From NCBI GenBank assembly GCA_035276085.1, contig DATELY010000243.1, positions 1 to 36,216 of the forward strand: a stretch of 36,216 bases of DNA, in the 5' to 3' direction. The notes below the pieces were generated by a model, which saw only the letters and a program-made list of their open reading frames with translations, had not been told where the DNA came from and ran no database searches. The DNA is from DATELY01 sp035276085. GTDB taxonomy: Bacteria; Pseudomonadota; Gammaproteobacteria; Steroidobacterales; Steroidobacteraceae. Positions 7,166 through 15,687 of this stretch are shown piece by piece. The translations under genes were made by a program, and so were the position numbers. The first letter of the stretch is position 1. The number at the start of each line of letters is the position of its first letter.

Positions 7166-9625
7166 ATGCGTGCAGGCATTCTCGTCTCGGCGCTGTTTCT
7201 TTCTGCGATCGGATTGTCCGTCGCTTCCGAATCGAATGCTGCGATCCGTTATTCGATCGACATCCCGGCGCAAGGGCTCGGCCCCGCGCTGCAGAAGCTC
7301 GCGCGCGAGCACAACTTCCAACTGGTCTATCGCCCGGAGTACGTCCGCGGTGTGCGCACGCAAGGCGTGGTCGGCGAGTTGACGCCTGAGGAAGCGCTCA
7401 ACCGACTATTGGAGGGAACCGGGCTGACGCACCGTCGTGTCGACGAGCGCACAGTCACGATCGTTCCGGTATCGGGAACCCGTGCAGCGCCCTTGTCGAT
7501 GTCGAGCAATGAAGGCGACGCGCAAGGTCGGATTCGCCTGGCGCAGGCCACGCAGCCACAAGGCGACACGCCCACGGCAAGTGCATCCAAGACCGCGATC
7601 CAGGTCGAAGAAATCATCGTCACGGCACAGCGCCGCGAAGAGCGATTGCAGGACGTGCCGATCGCGGTCGTCGCACTGAGTCCGGAAGCGCTGCAAGCAA
7701 AAGGGGTGACGAGCACCGAGGGGCTGAGCGCAGCTGTTCCGGGCCTGACGTTCACGCGCGTGGGCGCGTCGGGGACTCCGTTCATTCGCGGCGTAGGATC
7801 GTCCGCTGGCGATCCGAGCAGCGAGCCATCGGTCGCCACGTATGTCGACGGTGTCTACATTGCGTCGCCGAACGTGAACCTCTTCGAGTTCAACGCCATC
7901 GAGCGTCTCGAAGTGTTGAAGGGCCCGCAGGGCACGCTGTTCGGTCGCAACGCGACGGGCGGCGTGATTCAGGTGCGGACGAAGGATCCGTCGTTCGCAC
8001 CTGAAGCGGACCTCAGCGTGGGCTATGCGAACTACGATACGAAGTCAGCAGCCGGTTACGTCACCGCGGGGCTCTCCGACGCGATTGCATTCAACCTCGC
8101 CGGCAGTATCAGAGATCAGGACGACGGCTACGGTAACAACCGACTCAGTGGCGTCGACACCTATGTTCGCGACGAGCAGAACATTCGCGGCAAGCTGCTG
8201 TTCCGGTTGAGTGACGAGACTCAAGTCATGCTGGCGGGCGACTACTTGAAAGTCGATTCCACCGGCGAGGACTACAAGCTCCCGAACGGCGCGATCGGTC
8301 GTGACGACTCCGTGACCGACCTGGGTCGCTACGAGACCCAGAACGGCTTCCTCGCGAAGACCGATACCAAATCACGCGGCGGCTCGCTGACCGTCGATCA
8401 CGATTGGGGATCCATCCGCTTCAAGAGCATCACGGCGTATCGCAAGGCAACCGGTGTGAATGCGGCGGATGTCGACCTCGTCCCCGATCCCTACTTCAAT
8501 GTGTACTCCAGGCTGACGCAGGACAACTGGTCGCAAGAATTTCATCTTGCCTCGAGCGGCGATGCGCGCGTGACCTGGCTCGTGGGTGCGTTCTACTACG
8601 ATTCGAGCGCCGGTTACTCGCCGTTGCAGATCAGCGGCACGGATCTCGGCGGGTTGACATTGGACATCTACGGCGATGTGAGAACGAAGTCCGCATCGGT
8701 GTTCGCCCAGGCGACGACCGAGATCGCGCCACGCACGAACTTGACCTTGGGCCTGCGGTACACCGACGAGAAGCAGGAGTACACGGCGAAGACCGATTCG
8801 GACGTCGGGCTCATCGCGCCCGAGGACAGCGTGGACCAGTCCTTCAACGATCCGACCTGGCGCATCGCTCTGGACTACAAGTTCACGCCCGACATCCTCG
8901 GTTACGTGTCGTACAACCGTGGCATCAAGAGCGGCGGCTATGGTGCGCTGTCTCCCGTGGACACGGCCGCATTCGATCCAGAGCAACTGGATGCCTACGA
9001 AGTTGGCGTGAAGTCGGAGTTGCTCGATCGTCGTCTGCGTCTGAATGCATCTGCGTTCTGGTACGACTACAAGGACATCCAGGTGCAGATCGTGCAAGGC
9101 AGCGCCACGTTCACGCAGAACGCCGCGTCCGCACGCATCCGCGGCATCGATCTCGAACTGCAAGCGGCGCTGGGTGAGCGCTTTACGGTGAGCGGCAACC
9201 TCGCCTACACGGATGGCGAGTACAGAGACTACGAGAACGCAGGCTCCTATGGCCTGGGCGTCGGCCCATTGCTGACCATCGATGCCTCCGGCAACGACAC
9301 GGTGCGTACACCCGATCTGTCCGGCTCGCTGACACTCGACTACCGCATGCCGATCAGTACTGGAACGCTGTTGTCATCGCTCACCGTAGCGCAGAACGGC
9401 AAGTTCTACTGGGCAGCGGACAACGAGCGCAAAGAAGACGCGTACACGCTGGTGAACGCCTCGGTGCGCTGGCTTTCCAGCGAGGAAAAGTACAGTGTCA
9501 CCGTGTGGGGTAAGAACCTGACCGACGAGGAGTACCGCTCCATGCTGTCCGAGTCTTCATACGGCGATCTCACTCGCCAGGGCGATCCGCGCACGTACGG
9601 CGTGACACTGGGAGTTTCGTTTTGA
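7166..9625 (+). CDS. TonB-dependent outer-membrane receptor with STN signalling domain (receptor 1)
   Basis: About 819 residues. A signal peptide (MRAGILVSALFLSAIGLSV) is followed by an STN domain (about residues 30-100, IPAQGLGPALQKLAREHNFQ to GLTHRRVDERTVTIVPV), which contacts FecR. A linker leads to the TonB box region EEIIVTAQRREERLQDVPIA. Next come the plug (FIRGVGSSAGDPSSEPSVAT, VLKGPQGTLFGRNATGGVI) and a beta-barrel ending in the aromatic strand TYGVTLGVSF. The receptor would import a ligand across the outer membrane and signal to the sigma factor. An ATG at 7163 is adjacent; the one at 7166 is better spaced from AGGGGA. A frame-open extension upstream of both lacks signal-peptide character. 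It is highly similar along plug and barrel to receptor 2. The ligand is unknown; receptors of this kind import siderophores, terpenoids, steroids and glycans. Confidence 0.95.
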   Translation: MRAGILVSALFLSAIGLSVASESNAAIRYSIDIPAQGLGPALQKLAREHNFQLVYRPEYVRGVRTQGVVGELTPEEALNRLLEGTGLTHRRVDERTVTIVPVSGTRAAPLSMSSNEGDAQGRIRLAQATQPQGDTPTASASKTAIQVEEIIVTAQRREERLQDVPIAVVALSPEALQAKGVTSTEGLSAAVPGLTFTRVGASGTPFIRGVGSSAGDPSSEPSVATYVDGVYIASPNVNLFEFNAIERLEVLKGPQGTLFGRNATGGVIQVRTKDPSFAPEADLSVGYANYDTKSAAGYVTAGLSDAIAFNLAGSIRDQDDGYGNNRLSGVDTYVRDEQNIRGKLLFRLSDETQVMLAGDYLKVDSTGEDYKLPNGAIGRDDSVTDLGRYETQNGFLAKTDTKSRGGSLTVDHDWGSIRFKSITAYRKATGVNAADVDLVPDPYFNVYSRLTQDNWSQEFHLASSGDARVTWLVGAFYYDSSAGYSPLQISGTDLGGLTLDIYGDVRTKSASVFAQATTEIAPRTNLTLGLRYTDEKQEYTAKTDSDVGLIAPEDSVDQSFNDPTWRIALDYKFTPDILGYVSYNRGIKSGGYGALSPVDTAAFDPEQLDAYEVGVKSELLDRRLRLNASAFWYDYKDIQVQIVQGSATFTQNAASARIRGIDLELQAALGERFTVSGNLAYTDGEYRDYENAGSYGLGVGPLLTIDASGNDTVRTPDLSGSLTLDYRMPISTGTLLSSLTVAQNGKFYWAADNERKEDAYTLVNASVRWLSSEEKYSVTVWGKNLTDEEYRSMLSESSYGDLTRQGDPRTYGVTLGVSF

Positions 9626-10650
9626 GCGACATGGAGTGGAATGGCTATCGCAAGGATGTCGTGCCCGAAATCCCGGCTGCGTCGCCGTTCTTCGGCGTCG
9701 CACCGGCGACCGTCGAGCACTTCCAACCCGTTCCGGCCAACGCCACGTATGAGTTCGTGGAGACGAGCTACTTCGGATTCAATATCCCCGAAGCCGCGAT
9801 CGACTGCGAAATCTACATGTGGTTTCACCGCAAGCTCGGTGTTGCCTCAGGAGGTGTAACGCTCTGGCAGGGCATGAAGCCGGTTCACCTCTCGGAAGAA
9901 GTGCACGACTATCGGCAGTATCTGCCCCTGCCCGATGACCTCACCGATCAGAGTTATCCGACGGGTCTGCGGGTCCGCATGATCGATCCGAACGGAACCT
10001 ACAAGATCGAGTACTCGGATACCGAACGAAATACGCACTTCGAGTTCGTCACGGCGCCCATCATGCCGCTGGCCGTGCGCTTCACCGGCAACCACTTCAC
10101 GCAGGCGATGAGCACCCGCGGCAAGCTCGTGCTTGCGGGGAAGGAATACGCCATCAACGGCTTCTTCACGCGCGATCGCACGTGGTCCGAACCGCGCACC
10201 GAGAAGCCCATCAAGATGCCGCCGCTCACGTGGATCGCCGGCGTGTTCAACGAGCGGATGGCCTTCCACGTCATGGCGTACGACAGCATCGAGCATCGAC
10301 CCGAATGGCGCGGCGTGTACTCGCTCGAGCCCGGCAAGAATCATTTGTGGGGCTACCTGTACCGCGATGGCCGCTTGCTGGGCATCACGAGCACGGACAA
10401 GCGCACGCATTACGAGCGTGATGGCATCACACCGAAAACGCTGGAACTGCGGCTCGAGGACGAAGAGGGCAGGCACTGGGACATAACCGGTGAGGTCATC
10501 GGACTGTCTCCGTGCTCGACATGGCTCAACCTCACGGTGCTCGTCTGCTTCGTGCGCTGGCAGTGCAATGGCATTACCGGCTACGGAGACGCACAGGAAG
10601 TGCTGTACGGCGATCACGTGCGCCGTTTTCTTACGCTCGGGCACCGATGA
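9622..10650 (+). CDS. CrtC/AttH-fold (DUF7064/DUF7065-like) protein 1
   Basis: A cytoplasmic protein of about 342 residues with no signal peptide. Its layout matches the two other central-cluster paralogues: an N-terminal lipocalin-like half (FVETSYFGFNIPEAAIDCEIYMWF) and a C-terminal half carrying the signature FFTRDRTWSEPR (about residues 178-189), then FVRWQCNGITGYGDAQE near the end. The fold family includes carotenoid 1,2-hydratase CrtC and AttH and tends to act on hydrophobic substrates; some members hydrate, dehydrate or cyclise them. The TTG at 9622 overlaps the receptor stop and has GGGAG at good spacing; an ATG at 9631 is the alternative. Translational coupling with receptor 1 links it to that receptor's ligand. 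The family call rests on my recognition of motifs and the exact reaction is unknown. Confidence 0.75.
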   Translation: MSDMEWNGYRKDVVPEIPAASPFFGVAPATVEHFQPVPANATYEFVETSYFGFNIPEAAIDCEIYMWFHRKLGVASGGVTLWQGMKPVHLSEEVHDYRQYLPLPDDLTDQSYPTGLRVRMIDPNGTYKIEYSDTERNTHFEFVTAPIMPLAVRFTGNHFTQAMSTRGKLVLAGKEYAINGFFTRDRTWSEPRTEKPIKMPPLTWIAGVFNERMAFHVMAYDSIEHRPEWRGVYSLEPGKNHLWGYLYRDGRLLGITSTDKRTHYERDGITPKTLELRLEDEEGRHWDITGEVIGLSPCSTWLNLTVLVCFVRWQCNGITGYGDAQEVLYGDHVRRFLTLGHR

Positions 10651-10802
10651 TTTGCGCATGATGCGGGCTCGCGTGCGGCGCACTCATCGCTAGGGCGGCA
10701 ATGACGCTCTGTTGTTCACCCGACGCCGGAGTCCTTCCGCTCGCAGGCGCAGGGGACGCTGTTCCCGACACACACACCTTTCCCGGTTCGTTTCAAGCAG
10801 GA

Positions 10803-10873
10803 CTGCGGTTCGCTGCATCACAAAGTCGATTGCGGGCCTGAACAAGAACTTTGCGACGCCCAGGCCTACGCTG
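10803..10873 (+). promoter_or_regulatory. 71-nt repeated promoter/operator element, copy R1
   Basis: Starts CTGCGGTTCGCTGCATCACA and ends CCTACGCTG. It aligns without gaps to R2 (19877) and R3 (21271); positions 1-47 match R2 at 41 of 47. The conserved first 47 bases, a variable spacer and a final -10-like box suggest an activator site plus promoter. It lies in a 356-base gene-free stretch (10651-11006), about 130 bases before receptor 2. I see nothing else clear in that stretch. Confidence 0.7.
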
Positions 10874-11006
10874 AAAGAGTCGACCGATGCAGCTCACGCT
10901 CGTTCACTTACCGCGGATCAGCGGATGCAATCGACAGTGGGCGTGCACTGTAAACAGGTTTGCGGCGCGTGGCGCGCGACACAACAGATCAGGTGGGGGA
11001 TCAGAC

Positions 11007-13133
11007 ATGTTTCAATCGATGAACACGCGCGCCGCAACGGTGGCCGCGATAGCGGGCGTTCTCGCCTTGCCGATCCAGGCGGCGGAAGCGGCCGAAGACA
11101 GCAAAGGCGGTCTCGAGGAAATCGTGGTTACCGCCCAGCGACGCGAAGAGCGGTTGCAGGATGTGCCGATTGCCGTCGTGGCGCTGAATTCCGACGCGTT
11201 GCTAGCCAAGGGCGTGAGCGGCACCGAGGCGCTCGCCGCAGCCGTCCCTGGCCTGACGTTCACCCGCATCGGAGCATCCGGCACGCCGTTCATTCGCGGT
11301 GTGGGCTCTTCGGCGGGCGATCCGAGTAGCGAACCCTCCGTCGCGACCTATATCGATGGGGTGTACATCGCTTCCCCGAATGTGAACTTGTTCGAGTTCA
11401 ATGCGATCGAGCACCTCGAAGTGCTCAAGGGACCGCAGGGAACGTTGTTCGGTCGCAATGCAACAGGCGGCGTGATTCAAGTGCGGACCAAAGATCCGTC
11501 GTTCGACCCTGCTGCGGACCTCAGCGTGGGCTATGCAAACTACGCAACGAAATCGGCGGCTGCCTACGTCACCGCGGGACTCTCGGACGACGTGGCTTTC
11601 AACCTCGCCGGCAGCATCCGGGATCAGGACGACGGCTATGGGGACAATCAGCTCCTCGGTGTGGACACCTATGTCCGCGATGAGCAGAACATTCGCGGCA
11701 AGCTCCTGTTCAAGCTGAGTGAAGACACTCAAATGATCCTGGCGGGCGACTACTTGAAGGTCGACTCCACCGGCGAGGACTACAAGCTTCCGAACGGCGC
11801 CATCGGTCGTGACGGTGCGGTCGTGCAACGCGGCCGTTACGACACCGAGAATGGCTTGATCACGAAGACCGATACGAAATCGCGCGGCGGCTCGCTCACC
11901 GTCGATCACGATTGGGGCGCCGTCCGCATCAAGAGCATCACTGCATACCGCAAGGCAACGGGTGCGAACGTAGCCGATGTCGACATGGTGCCCGGTCCGT
12001 ACTTCGATGCGGTCCTGGATCTCGATCAGGACAACTGGTCGCAGGAATTTCATCTCGCCTCGAGCGGTGATTCGCGCGTCACCTGGCTGCTCGGTGCGTT
12101 CTACTACGACTCGACCGCCGGCTATACGCCGGCGAGCCTCAGCGGTACGGATCTGGGTGGAATAGTCCTGGACATCTACGGCAAGGTGAGAACCCGGTCG
12201 GCGTCTGTGTTCGCGCAGGGGACGACCGAGATTGCGCAAGGAACGAATCTCACCCTGGGCCTGCGCTACACGCACGAGAAGCAGGAATACACATCCAAGA
12301 CCGATTCGTCCGTCGGCCTGCTCGCGCCGGGCGACAGTGTGGATCAGTCTTTCGACGATCCGACGTGGCGCATCGCGATCGATCATAAATTCACACCCGA
12401 TGTGCTGGCCTATGTGTCGTACAACCGCGGCATCAAGAGCGGCGGATATGGTCCGCTCTCACCGCTGGACACGGCGGCGTTCGATCCTGAGCAACTGGAT
12501 GCGTACGAAATCGGTGTGAAGTCGGAGCTGCTCGAGCATCGGCTGCGTCTGAACGCCTCCGCCTTCTGGTACGACTACAAGGATATCCAGGTGCAGATCG
12601 TGCAAGGCAGCAGCACGTTCACGCAGAACGCTGCGTCTGCCCGCATCCGCGGCATCGATCTCGAACTGCAGGCGGCGTTGGGTGCGCACTTCACCTTGAG
12701 CGGCAACCTTGCCTACACGGACGGCGAATACCAGGACTATGAGAACGCAGGCTCGTATGGATTGGGTGTGGGTTCGCTGCTGACAGTCGACGCATCCGGC
12801 AACGACACCGTGCGTACGCCGGACTTTTCCGGTTCGCTGACGCTCGACCATCGCATGCCGCTGAGCGCGGGCACGCTCGTGTCCGCGCTTACCGTGTCGC
12901 AGACCGGCAAGTTCTATTGGGCGGCAGACAATCAGCGCAAGGAGGACGCCTACACACTGATGAATGCTTCCGTGCGTTGGCTATGGAGCGAAGAAAAGTA
13001 CAGCGTTACCGTGTGGGGCAAGAACCTGACCGACGAGAAGTATCGCTCGATGTTGTCCGAGTCTTCGTATGGCGATCTCACCCGTCAGGGCGATCCGCGT
13101 ACGTATGGCCTCACGCTCGGGGTCTCGTTCTGA
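11007..13133 (+). CDS. TonB-dependent outer-membrane receptor without STN domain (receptor 2)
   Basis: About 708 residues: a signal peptide (MFQSMNTRAATVAAIAGVLA), the TonB box region GLEEIVVTAQRREERLQDVP, the plug (FIRGVGSSAGDPSSEPSVAT, VLKGPQGTLFGRNATGGVI) and a barrel ending TYGLTLGVSF. From the TonB box onward it is nearly the same protein as receptor 1, with long identical blocks, so the two arose by tandem duplication. It lacks the STN domain and so should transport without signalling through FecR. The ATG at 11007 is chosen for GGGGGA six bases upstream and the signal peptide that follows; the upstream in-frame extension has no such features. It heads the longest operon of the cluster and is preceded by element R1 rather than the ECF motif. 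Confidence 0.95.
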   Translation: MFQSMNTRAATVAAIAGVLALPIQAAEAAEDSKGGLEEIVVTAQRREERLQDVPIAVVALNSDALLAKGVSGTEALAAAVPGLTFTRIGASGTPFIRGVGSSAGDPSSEPSVATYIDGVYIASPNVNLFEFNAIEHLEVLKGPQGTLFGRNATGGVIQVRTKDPSFDPAADLSVGYANYATKSAAAYVTAGLSDDVAFNLAGSIRDQDDGYGDNQLLGVDTYVRDEQNIRGKLLFKLSEDTQMILAGDYLKVDSTGEDYKLPNGAIGRDGAVVQRGRYDTENGLITKTDTKSRGGSLTVDHDWGAVRIKSITAYRKATGANVADVDMVPGPYFDAVLDLDQDNWSQEFHLASSGDSRVTWLLGAFYYDSTAGYTPASLSGTDLGGIVLDIYGKVRTRSASVFAQGTTEIAQGTNLTLGLRYTHEKQEYTSKTDSSVGLLAPGDSVDQSFDDPTWRIAIDHKFTPDVLAYVSYNRGIKSGGYGPLSPLDTAAFDPEQLDAYEIGVKSELLEHRLRLNASAFWYDYKDIQVQIVQGSSTFTQNAASARIRGIDLELQAALGAHFTLSGNLAYTDGEYQDYENAGSYGLGVGSLLTVDASGNDTVRTPDFSGSLTLDHRMPLSAGTLVSALTVSQTGKFYWAADNQRKEDAYTLMNASVRWLWSEEKYSVTVWGKNLTDEKYRSMLSESSYGDLTRQGDPRTYGLTLGVSF

Positions 13134-13162
13134 GCGGCAGCTGAAAACCCGGGAGAGCGAGC

Positions 13163-14131
13163 ATGCTTCGATTCGATGGACGAGTGGCGCTCATCACCGG
13201 CGCGGGGCGTGGATTGGGCCGGGCCCACGCGTTGATGCTGGCTTCCCGGGGCTGCCAGGTGATCGTCAACGATCTGGGAGTCAAGTCGACGGGTGCTCCC
13301 TCGACCGTGGATCCGGCCGCCGACGTGGTGCAGGAAATAGAGGCGGCGGGCGGGGTTGCCCTCGCAAGCAGGCACGATGTCGTCACACAGCCGAGGGAGA
13401 TGATCGAGGCCGCCGTCGACCGGTTCGGGCGTCTCGATATCGTCGTGAACAACGCCGGCGTGTTCAACGATGCGCCGTTTGGCGGAGCGTCTGCGCAGGC
13501 GTGGCATGCGAGCGCCGACGTTCATTTCAAAGGCACCGTCGAGGTCTGTCGCGCGGCTTGGCCGCATCTCATCAAGTCCGGCAAAGGGCGCATCGTCAAC
13601 ACGACCTCCAGCGCCATGCTGGGCGGTCCGGGCGTCACCAGTTACGGTGCGGCGAAGGGTGCCATCTACGGCTTCACAACGAATCTTGCCGCAGATGGCC
13701 GGCGGGTCGGAATCAACGTCAACGCCATCATGCCGTCTGCGTGGACCCGGATGACGGCCACCATGAACGATCAGACAGTGCTCGACCTGTTGCGTGAGCA
13801 GTTTCAGCCGGATCGGGTTGCAGCGTTCGTCGCGTGGCTCGTTCATCCCAGTACGGATGTGTGGATGCAGTGCTTCCGTGTCAGTGGCCATGGTGCCTCG
13901 CGCGTGATCGTCACCACCACCGCCTCGACGATGGTTCCTGAGACCACTCCGGAAGCGTGGGCGCATGCGGGCTCGCAGCTGCTTTCGAACGAAGAGCTCT
14001 TTCCACTGCGCTCGACGCTCGATTCATTCGCTCGCGAGCTCAAGGAAGCCGATCCCGATATCGACCTGTCGCAGACCTTTGCCGCGGGAGGGAACGAAGT
14101 CACGATCGGCAAGGGTGACGGACTGTTCTGA
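13163..14131 (+). CDS. Short-chain dehydrogenase/reductase (MFE-type), SDR1
   Basis: A 322-residue classical SDR. The cofactor motif TGAGRGLG is at about residues 12-19, then NNAG (about 98-101), the catalytic Ser in NTTSSAML and the YGAAK pair (about 162-166). The N-terminus RVALITGAGRGLGRAHALMLASRG and the following VIVNDLG resemble the (3R)-hydroxyacyl-CoA dehydrogenase part of multifunctional beta-oxidation enzymes. The C-terminal 80 residues extend past the usual 250-residue SDR and resemble the tail of that subgroup. It should oxidise a hydroxyl or reduce a ketone with NAD(P). It starts 29 bases after the receptor 2 stop, with GGGAGAG upstream of the ATG, so it belongs to that operon. 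Confidence 0.9.
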   Translation: MLRFDGRVALITGAGRGLGRAHALMLASRGCQVIVNDLGVKSTGAPSTVDPAADVVQEIEAAGGVALASRHDVVTQPREMIEAAVDRFGRLDIVVNNAGVFNDAPFGGASAQAWHASADVHFKGTVEVCRAAWPHLIKSGKGRIVNTTSSAMLGGPGVTSYGAAKGAIYGFTTNLAADGRRVGINVNAIMPSAWTRMTATMNDQTVLDLLREQFQPDRVAAFVAWLVHPSTDVWMQCFRVSGHGASRVIVTTTASTMVPETTPEAWAHAGSQLLSNEELFPLRSTLDSFARELKEADPDIDLSQTFAAGGNEVTIGKGDGLF

Positions 14132-14187
14132 GCGTACGGCGGGAAAACACGGGTAACGATGGGCCACCGGTGTGGTCGGAGAGCGAG

Positions 14188-14724
14188 ATGAGCGATCGAA
14201 GTCAGAGCGCCGCCCTGGATGAAGTGATCTCCAAGCACCAGATCGAAGAGACGCTGCATCGCTGGACACGCGGCGCAGATCGCATCGATCTGAGCGTGAT
14301 GCAGTCGGCTTTTCATCCCCAGGCGAACATCAACTACGGCTATTCCAATGGCCCCGTCGAGGAGTTCCTGCCGTGGGTGGTGAAGTTCCACACCGAGGAT
14401 CTCGTGACGACATCGCATCAGATCTTCAATCTTCTCATCGAGCTCGACGGCGATACGGCGCGCAGTGAAGCAGGTGTCGACTGCCGCCTGCGATATCGGG
14501 GCAAGAAGGGACTTTCCGATCTGCTGGTGCTGGCCCGCTATCTCGATCGGTGGGAGCGCCGGGCCGGACTATGGAAGATCGTGGACCGGGTTTCCGTCGT
14601 CGATAGCTACAAGACCGTCGCCGTCGAGCAGGATCCGGAGGTCGATCCGTGGGTGAAGGAAGTGACGCAGGGTCGCACCGACCAGTCCGATCTGTCGTAT
14701 CAGTACATCAAGCGGCGCAGTTAG
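14188..14724 (+). CDS. SnoaL/NTF2-like protein
   Basis: About 178 residues with the SnoaL-like cone fold pattern: an N-terminal helix IEETLHRWTRGADRIDLSVMQSAF, then HPQANINYG, and later strands with ITD-like HQIFNLLIELDGDTA, LVLARYLDRWERR and GLWKIVDRV. Relatives include ring-hydroxylating subunits, SnoaL cyclases and BaiE-type dehydratases; which applies here is not visible. The ATG at 14188 has GGAGAG five bases upstream; a GTG at 14170 is also in frame. It follows SDR1 closely and its stop abuts the next start, so the three are co-transcribed. Probably an enzyme (dehydratase, isomerase or cyclase) acting on the pathway intermediate. Confidence 0.8.
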   Translation: MSDRSQSAALDEVISKHQIEETLHRWTRGADRIDLSVMQSAFHPQANINYGYSNGPVEEFLPWVVKFHTEDLVTTSHQIFNLLIELDGDTARSEAGVDCRLRYRGKKGLSDLLVLARYLDRWERRAGLWKIVDRVSVVDSYKTVAVEQDPEVDPWVKEVTQGRTDQSDLSYQYIKRRS

Positions 14725-15669
14725 ATGAAGCAACGCGTTGCCGTGTTCGCTGCGAGCGGACGAATCGGGCAGGCACAGGTGCGGCAGTTGCTCCGACACG
14801 GCTACCCGACGGTTGCCGTCACGCGTCATCCAGTCATCTTCGATCGACCCGAGTTCGCAGGGCTGCGCATCGAGCCTGCCGACTACGACGACAGGACATC
14901 GCTCGATCGTGTGCTCGCCTCCGTCGATTCCGTCTTCTTCCAGCTGCCATCGTTCGGTTCATTGGCGCAAACGGACCAGCATGCGCGGAACATGTGCGAG
15001 GCGGCATTGGCTGCCCGTGTTTCAAAGTTCGTGTTCAACGCGACCATGTGGGCTCCGGATGCAGCACCGTGCGGCGTATCGCTCTACGACCATGTGAGAG
15101 AGATCGAAGACATGCTCATGGCGTCCGGGCTCCCGGCGGTCTCGTTTCGCCCGGTGCTGTTCATGGACAACCTCCTCACGCTGTTCTGCAAACCGTCGAT
15201 CGTCGAGGAAGGCGTGTATCGCTATTGCCATCGGCCTGGGCTGGAGGCGAACTGGATTTCGATGGACGATGTCGCGCGGTTCATGATCCAGGCGCTCGAG
15301 CGTCCGAATCTGCTGGGAGGACGCTTCACCATCGGCGGGCCCGAACGACTGCGCATCGAAGAAGTGCTCGCCATACTCGCCGAGGTGGTGGGTCGCCCGA
15401 TCACGCTCGAGTATCTGCCCGCGCGCCAGTTCGGCGAGTACATCTACGATCGGCTCGGCCCTGCGCTGGGTCCCGACCGGCAAGGCTTCGCAGACTTCTT
15501 TGACACCTTCTACACCTTTAACAACTATGCGCCGCAGCGTCCCTTCGAAGTGGACGTCGAGTCTCTGTTGCAAGTCATGCCCATGGAGCTCACGTCGCTG
15601 CGCGAGTGGGCTCGAGCTCAGGACTGGACCGAGTCCGGCAGGGATGCGATCGGATCTGTCGTGGGTTGA
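14725..15669 (+). CDS. NmrA-like NAD(P)-binding protein (atypical SDR)
   Basis: A 314-residue Rossmann protein with the nucleotide motif FAASGRIGQAQVRQLLRHG at the N-terminus, the VDSVFFQLPS strand after a DYDD segment, and later FRPVLFMDNLLTLFC, ISMDDVARFMIQAL and FTIGGPERLRIEEVL. These are usual landmarks of the NmrA/HSCARG group of atypical SDRs, which are either redox sensors or reductases. The canonical YxxxK pair is absent in the classical place; Y with H at SLYDHVREIEDML may be the remnant. Its ATG directly follows the preceding stop codon, indicating tight coupling. In a catabolic operon a reductase role is more likely than sensing, but this is inference. Confidence 0.85.
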   Translation: MKQRVAVFAASGRIGQAQVRQLLRHGYPTVAVTRHPVIFDRPEFAGLRIEPADYDDRTSLDRVLASVDSVFFQLPSFGSLAQTDQHARNMCEAALAARVSKFVFNATMWAPDAAPCGVSLYDHVREIEDMLMASGLPAVSFRPVLFMDNLLTLFCKPSIVEEGVYRYCHRPGLEANWISMDDVARFMIQALERPNLLGGRFTIGGPERLRIEEVLAILAEVVGRPITLEYLPARQFGEYIYDRLGPALGPDRQGFADFFDTFYTFNNYAPQRPFEVDVESLLQVMPMELTSLREWARAQDWTESGRDAIGSVVG

Positions 15670-15687
15670 TCGAGACGAGATGCCGCA

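Noticed and set aside
11202..12386. A 394-codon open frame antisense to receptor 2, and a similar one at 8372-9163 antisense to receptor 1
   Set aside because: Both are antisense to strongly conserved receptor sequence and are rich in Arg/His/Val as expected of shadow frames in GC-rich DNA. Their similarity merely follows from the receptor duplication.
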